Source of the DNA: Ulva prolifera
Taxonomy: Eukaryota; Chlorophyta; Ulvophyceae; Ulvales; Ulvaceae
Direction: 5' to 3'
NCBI GenBank assembly: GCA_023078555.1
Contig: CM041203.1
Coordinates: 2,833,981-2,897,980, forward strand
Length of the DNA stretch: 64,000 nt
Position 1 is the stretch's first letter; every line of letters starts with the position of its first letter. Shown here piece after piece: positions 58,576 to 64,000 of this stretch. The notes under the pieces were generated by a model. It was not told where the DNA came from, did no database searches, and saw only the letters and a program-made list of their open reading frames with translations. Position numbers and translations under genes: made by a program.

Positions 58576-59041
58576 GATAGCAGCTGCGACGGAGGTCTTC
58601 TAGTGGCTGAGGTGTTCTGAGATGGTTTTGATGTGTTATCGGGGGTAGCGCTAATGATACGGGGGTGTGCTGTGTTGCTGTATATGTATGACGCCGCGGC
58701 GTCAATTGTTGCAACATTGCATTTGTTCACACAGTGCGCACTCTGCTTGCACACTCGATGTGGGCCCCAGCCCCTGGGCCCCTCAAGCCCCTCCCTTCTC
58801 CCAATTTGCCTGAGTGAAGCGTAGGTGAATGCTCGCCCACATGCATATGCTTCCCATCACCACGCTGTACATGTGTGCCCAGCCCGCGCCATGGGCTGCA
58901 GCCCTCCCGACCCGCCCCACTGCGCTGGGGCTGTGCCGGTGCGGGACACATTGGCCCCATCGGCTCAAGGCAATGCAGCTGACAACTGAGCCCTATGAAA
59001 AATGGCGTCACGCAAGCGCAGACTCAGCCTGAGAGGGGACG
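58576..59041. other. Stretch without a recognised gene
   Basis: I see nothing identifiable in these roughly 470 bp. Confidence 0.35.
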
Positions 59042-59086
59042 TGTGGCAATCCAGTGATACGGCCGCTATACCACTGGATTGCCACA
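59042..59086. mobile_element. 45-bp palindromic mini-element with 5-bp duplication
   Basis: TGTGGCAATCCAGTGATACG...CACTGGATTGCCACA. The flanks are identical GGACG pentamers at 59037-59041 and 59087-59091, consistent with a target site duplication and so with transposition. This is the cleanest insertion of the family in the window. Confidence 0.8.
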
Positions 59087-59489
59087 GGACGCCGCAGCTG
59101 AGGCCTGCTGTCCCATGAGCGCAATGTACATCACAGATCTAGATGAGTTAAGCGGCCAAACCCAAACACGACGCAGGCATTCTTAAGCTTATTGATCTCG
59201 CACGAAGTCGTTTCCTGACTCTTCTGCCAGTGTCCCCAGCCGGGCAACAGGCACCCGCATGCGTGCAGATCTGTACGCCGACACACACCCACACAGGTGC
59301 GTGGCGCTTCCGAAGCGAGTCGCTTGTTCCGGTCCGATCGAGGCGCCGCTTGGTTTGTTATGAGGATAAGCCCAGGATAAAGCCATGCAGCGGGCAGCGT
59401 CGCGAAACCAGCCACCAAGCATCGCACGCACGTGCACACAATTGTTTACCACCAACCCGTCCACCGCACCCATGCCTCAGCTCCAGACA

Positions 59490-59590
59490 TCAACCGGTTG
59501 GTCTGCATGGAAGTGGTGTGGCGCGGCCGCTAGCTTGTTAACGTCAACCGGTTGGTCTGCATGGAATTCAACCGGTTGGTCTGCATGGAA
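59490..59590 (+). repeat. Three copies of a 23-bp repeat
   Basis: TCAACCGGTTGGTCTGCATG plus GAA occurs at 59490, 59544 and 59568, with spacings of 54 and 24 bp. The core AACCGGTT is palindromic. The first spacer contains GCGGCCGC. Confidence 0.85.
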
Positions 59591-60780
59591 TTCCGTGTGG
59601 GATGCTGGCTGTTGCTTGGATCTGCCGTGCTGCTGATTGTGTTTTTGACCCGGTGAACGCAGAGCCGGGAGAGTGTTTTTTGCTGTACTTTTCTGCACCC
59701 AGCTGGCTGCAGCTACTCTCCTGTCGCACAGGTGCACTGCGGAGCTGCCTGCCTCGTCGTCTTAAGCTTGTTCCGTACAGCACGCCCGTACCCAGCTGGG
59801 TAGCCTAGGCATTGCCGTAGCCTGGCAAGACGTTCCGGGTTGCACGTTGCTAGCATCATACGTTAACGTATGTTACTATAGTATAGCTATCTATATGAAT
59901 TCATATAGACATCAACAACGTACGGGTGCATATGCATGTCGGGTTGCGGCCGCCGCCCGCCTTGCCTGCATTGTGCACTGCATTGGCAATGCAGGCAGGG
60001 CGGGCGCTTCAGACATGTCTGACAGTATCGTCATATGCACCGTGCAGCCAGCTGCAGCGCATCAGCCTGATCATGAGGGCTTCAGGGCAGCGCTAGCAGC
60101 GACAAATCGTCTAGCTGCATCGAATTCGATGCATTAATGCATGCACGCTCCATATATATATGACACTCGTTGCACTTCGCCACGTCGAATGTATAGCGAA
60201 ACTGGCACAGCACATAATGTTACTGCCACCCTGGACATCATGTGAAATTCCTTCACCACCCTAGCCGTTCGACGTGCACACTGCAGCCACTTCCCCGCGG
60301 AGCCATCAATCATGATGCCACAAGCATTATTCGCAGGTATGGTATACAGTGCCGCGCGAAGTCACGTCGTGCTCGAACAGCATCTCCCGGCAAGCCATCA
60401 GCTGGCTCGGTTTTGACGTTTCGGTTTTGACGTTTCGTGTAACGGCAGGCATGCTGAGCTCATGCATGGGCTGCATGAGCTCAGCAGACACGGTGCTGCA
60501 TACACGGCCTTGCTGGCATGGCTTCGTACGGAGTACGTGCTGCCTGCAGGCATGGCTCTGGCTGCCCGGTTGGGTGCCGGTGCCCAGCCTGCAGGCCAAT
60601 AGCAGTGCCCATCCCAGCTGAAGCTTCCTAGGCCAATTGCGTCAGCTTCAGTTCTATGCATGCATACAGCGTAATGAGCGGCATGAAGATGCACCAGTTT
60701 TGCTGCAGGTGGCCACCAGGTGTTTCAATGCTGGTGCCATGGTGCTCATGTGCAGTCAGTGCTGATGTGGCTGCAGGGTC
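59591..60780. other. Stretch without a recognised gene
   Basis: No gene recognised. Many short palindromes and GCATGC/ATGCAT strings. Confidence 0.35.
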
Positions 60781-60970
60781 TGGCGCGGCGCCGCGGCGGC
60801 GGTTCCTCGAGAATGCGATGCGCGATCTCTCCACGACGCTCTGTCGTGCAGTGTCACGCCAGGTCCGCGCCGCGGCTCCGCTGATGGCACGTCACGCGGG
60901 CAAGGCAGTTTTGGCGAGACTCGCAGTCCCGTCTGATGACCTCTCGCCGCTAAGAGGCCATCCGGCGTGA
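60781..60970 (+). pseudogene. C-terminal coding remnant of LINE family B, longer copy
   Basis: Open frame ending RHAGKAVLARLAVPSDDL, PLRGHPA-stop (TGA 60968). It is preceded by Arg/Ala-rich residues (RRRFLENAMRDLSTTLCRAV). It is co-linear with the 53312-53398 copy and is followed by the same 3' blocks. Confidence 0.55.
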
Positions 60971-61555
60971 GCGGTGAGCTGCCCCTCGGGGGCCCCGCCA
61001 GCTTGATGCCACCGACCGATTGCGTCTGGCCCTCGGGCGCCCGGGATGACTTCGATGGGAACGGCCTGGACATGTCCAGTGTACACCGCATGCATCGTGC
61101 ATGGTGCGATGCGACACGGGCCGGCTGGGCGGCGGCGTGGCACCCTGCCAGCCTGGCAGACCGGCACCCTGCCAGCCTGGCAGGGTGCGCTGTGGGTCTG
61201 GGGGTGGGATGGGGTGGGGTTTGGGGCTGGGGAGGCCCCAGGCAGTCGGGTGGCTCGGACAGGTGGCCTCGGGCACCTCGTCAGGCACCTCGTCGGGCGC
61301 GGTTCCTTCGTGTGGGGACAGGCGTTCTGGTGTAGGGTGCTGTGTGGGTGTGTGTGGGGCAACGTGTGTCTGTTTGGTTGTGGGTGTATGTGTTGGTGTG
61401 GGTGTGTAGCAGTCTGGTGCAACGTCGATTTCTGGGCGCGTGGTGGGTTCTGTGTGTAAAGTAAAGCGTGTTTTGTGGGTGTCTGGGTCGGTGCTTGCTC
61501 TGCTTGCTTCTTTCGCGGTTCGCAGCACCGCCTCTTGCCGCAGTTATCCTTTCAA
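60971..61555 (+). mobile_element. LINE family B 3' UTR, diverged copy
   Basis: Contains the G-rich block (GGGGCTGGGGAGGCCCCAGG), the GT-rich stretch and a decayed terminus (GCTTGCTTCTTTCGCGG, CACCGCCTCTTGCCG, ATCCTTTCAACACAG). A short tandem duplication, GGCACCCTGCCAGCCTGGCA, lies at about 61137-61190. Confidence 0.5.
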
Positions 61556-62995
61556 CACAGTCATTGCTGCGAGACACAGAGAGTGTGCACCTGCTGCCTG
61601 CTGTGCTTGGTGCACTAGCCTGGATCACAAGCTTGCGGCTGCCATGCAGAGTGACCGATCACAGCAGCTGGAGGTGATGAACTGCATATCAGGGGGAGTC
61701 TGAGGGTTTCACCACATGTGCTCCATGGCTTGGCCGCGTGCTCTGCTGGGGCTGAGAGAATGCATGGCCGATTTCTCTGGACAGAGTTGTGCCTCAAGAT
61801 TGTGGTGGGGTTGGTGGATCTGGCAATAGTCCGAGGATTCAGGTACCATGGTAGTAGGCAGCAGTCACATATCCTCTACAATGTGCTCTTCAGGATAAAG
61901 CTCAGTAAAACCAGTTCACTGTACTTTACATGTGCGACTAGGATGGCAACGCCGAGGCTCATAGTGATGAGTCCTGGGACACAAAAAGGTAGCAGCAGAT
62001 GAGGACATTCCACACCTGGTGAATCTGACCTATGACCACGTGCCTGTGAGCTGTCCACCCATGGAAGCCTGCTGAAGGGCTGATCAGCCTCTGCAGCATT
62101 GCCTGATATGGTTGGTTCGGTTTTCCATTGCACCAGACTCCATGCCTGACTTGGTACAGAACAACGCTGTTCATCAATTGTATCAAATGCAATGCTGTAA
62201 TGTCATGGTTCAGACAACTATCATTGAGGGACATGATGCATACTGCCATGTGTGACAAGGAGGAGGATGCATGTTGCCATGTGAGACTAGTGTGAGCCCT
62301 GGGCATGTTGACATATGTTGCAGATCAGTGACCTGCTAGTTTCATCATGTGGTGTCATAGGAGTTCAATGACAGACTTAAAGCATGATATGGCTGCCAAA
62401 TATGGCAATCCATGGAGTGGTATGGCAATTCATGCAGTGATATGACTGCTACACCACTCACTATCATCACCACTGGAGCATCACCACTTGAGCATCACAC
62501 TCATCACACTCATCATTGCATGCATGGGAGAATTTGATTTGCATTGTGTTCACATGTAGGGTTTGGCTCAGTGGGGCGATCTGTCTGTGTGGTCTGACTA
62601 TGCTTTGAAGAAGAGATCTGAATCGGCATGCGAGTACTCAGAGAATGTGTCCAAGCAGATCATCGAATGAGACATTGCGTTTGCAGCACAAGCAGCAGCT
62701 GCAAACTTTGGCTGTTGTGGGGCTGTCATGTACGCATGCATATGATACATATGTGTGCATTGGGACATATTCATTGGGACATTCACAGCTCCGAAATCGA
62801 CACCAGTTCATTGCTAGAGGAAGCCTGCCAACGCACTGACTGACATGCATGATGGGCCTGCCACATGCTTGAAGAGTGGACTGTGGGTGCATGTTACAAG
62901 AACAAAGTCAGAGAGGCCGGACCGTGAGTGTGACTGCTGACATGGTGTTCAATGTGTGGCAATCCACCATGGCTGTGATCACTGTGCTCCACCAT
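61556..62995. other. Stretch without a recognised gene
   Basis: No gene recognised. Near 62400-62460 and 62954 there are decayed copies of the 45-bp palindromic family (TGGCAATCCA with TGATATG). Confidence 0.35.
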
Positions 62996-63052
62996 GTGTG
63001 GCGATCCAGTGGTATAATCCAGTGATATGGCTATACCACTGGAGTGCCACAC
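62996..63052. mobile_element. Palindromic mini-element, rearranged copy
   Basis: TGTGGCGATCCAGTGGTATAA then TCCAGTGATATGGCTATACCACTGGAGTGCCACA. It has the family ends and pairing, with an extra partial arm in the middle. Confidence 0.6.
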
Positions 63053-63160
63053 ATGTACATGGGTTGTGTGGGTGTGTGGCTGTGTGGTTGTGGCCGGCGC
63101 GGGTGCTGCTGCTGCTGTCGGGTGCTGCTGTTGCGTGGGTGTGTTGGTGTGGTTGTGTGT

Positions 63161-63298
63161 GTTACAAGGACAAAGCAAGCGAGGCAGGTAGCACCGCAAG
63201 CAAGAACCGGGGGAACGCACACCACGCAGCAAGCCACACGAAGTGTGTGTGTGTGTGGCTCGCGGTGCTACCTGCCTTGCTTGCTTTGTCCTTGTAAC
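63161..63298. mobile_element. Inverted pair of LINE family B 3' ends, termini outward
   Basis: GTTACAAGGACAAAGCAAGC and GGCAGGTAGCACCGC at the left match GCGGTGCTACCTGCC and GCTTGCTTTGTCCTTGTAAC at the right, around a (GT)n centre. The arms are about 38 bp and nearly perfect. Both sides continue into GTGTGT/ACAC-rich sequence. Confidence 0.75.
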
Positions 63299-64000
63299 AC
63301 ATGTATATGGTCATAGCCATGGTGGCAGTGTAGTCTAGTCTGCAGTGCCATCCATCAATATGGAGTCCACCGAGGTGTGGGAGGACTGCTGCACAGAGAT
63401 ACCTCTCGGTGGATGGCTAATTGTGAGGGCTGCATGGCTGCTGATCATCATGGTTCAGCTATTACATGTGGCCAGGCTATGCTTTGCACCCAGCGCCCTG
63501 ACTAGGTTTGATGCATGCCACATCCCTGTGCATCATCAAATGTGTTGTGTTCGATCAGGCAGACTTTCACAAGACTGAGAGTCAGATGTTGCCAGGATGG
63601 ACGGCGTGTGGCTCCGAGTCCTGCATTGGTCTGGCTAGGGCTTCCTACCTGACGTGAGGAGGCCCCGGCACGAGGGCCTCGTACACGTCTGTCGTGACAC
63701 ATCCAGCGGGAACGCGAGACTTTTAGAATTTCTTGAGTCCATTGGACGACCACTGGGTGGACCAGGGGCATCATTCCAGCGAGAAAGGGGGTTCTTGTCC
63801 AAATCTGTGCGCAGCGTGGCTCCACAGGCGCTCAGCGTATCACAATCGCGCGCATTGAGCCAAGGACAGCACAAAATCACGATAACACTGGTTCATGGAT
63901 GTCCAGTGGTCAACCACACGGTCTTGTGTGACTGTCTGACGCGCCCGTGACGACGCCCACGGCGGGCGGGCACCTCGCCGGAATGGATCCCGACGATTAC
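63299..64000. other. Window end without a recognised gene
   Basis: Open stretches on both strands at 63502-63950 overlap each other and carry no recognisable motif. Confidence 0.35.

Noticed and set aside
1-64000. CRISPR array, tRNA, rRNA or bacterial operon structure
   Set aside because: No regularly spaced repeats with unique spacers, no cloverleaf I could fold, and genes are intron-split with eukaryotic families.

Overview
The window is nuclear DNA of a eukaryote, most likely a green alga (Chlorophyta). Its genes are split by many short introns with GT-AG (occasionally GC-AG) borders. The gene set is plant- and algal-like: a plastid-type DnaJ zinc-finger membrane protein, a DEG15 peroxisomal protease ending in SKL, a type-2 DGAT with the plant-style PHS box, a DUF599 membrane protein and a proline-rich receptor-like kinase. 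Assignments rest on recognised motifs read by eye. Many splice sites were placed where they restore a continuous conserved frame; first exons are often uncertain.

From 2.1 to 46.5 kb the window is gene-rich. In order it holds CSN3 (-), an inositol polyphosphate kinase (+), an SLC9B/NHA-type Na+/H+ antiporter (+), a DUF599 protein (-), a receptor-like kinase (-), an unrecognised multi-pass membrane protein (+), DGAT2 (+), a kinesin-14 (+), a small DUF7734-like protein (+), the zinc-finger protein (-), CSN2 (-), an ADF/cofilin with an unusual N-terminal extension (+), DEG15 (-) and one tentative unrecognised gene (-). CSN2 and CSN3 are subunits of the same complex, the COP9 signalosome. CSN2/ADF and CSN3/IPK are head-to-head pairs.

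From about 47 to 64 kb I recognise no host gene. This part is a graveyard of mobile DNA: 5'-truncated non-LTR retrotransposon ends of at least two and probably three families, which share a 3' terminus of the form TGTCCTT(T)GTAAC or TTTGTAA and run into TA or AC dinucleotide tracts; an 881-bp non-autonomous hAT-like element with an 8-bp target duplication, inserted inside one of these retrotransposon ends; a family of 45-bp palindromic elements, one of which makes a near-perfect 100-bp palindrome in a DGAT2 intron; and microsatellites, minisatellites and many short perfect palindromes. I see no tRNA, rRNA or CRISPR array.
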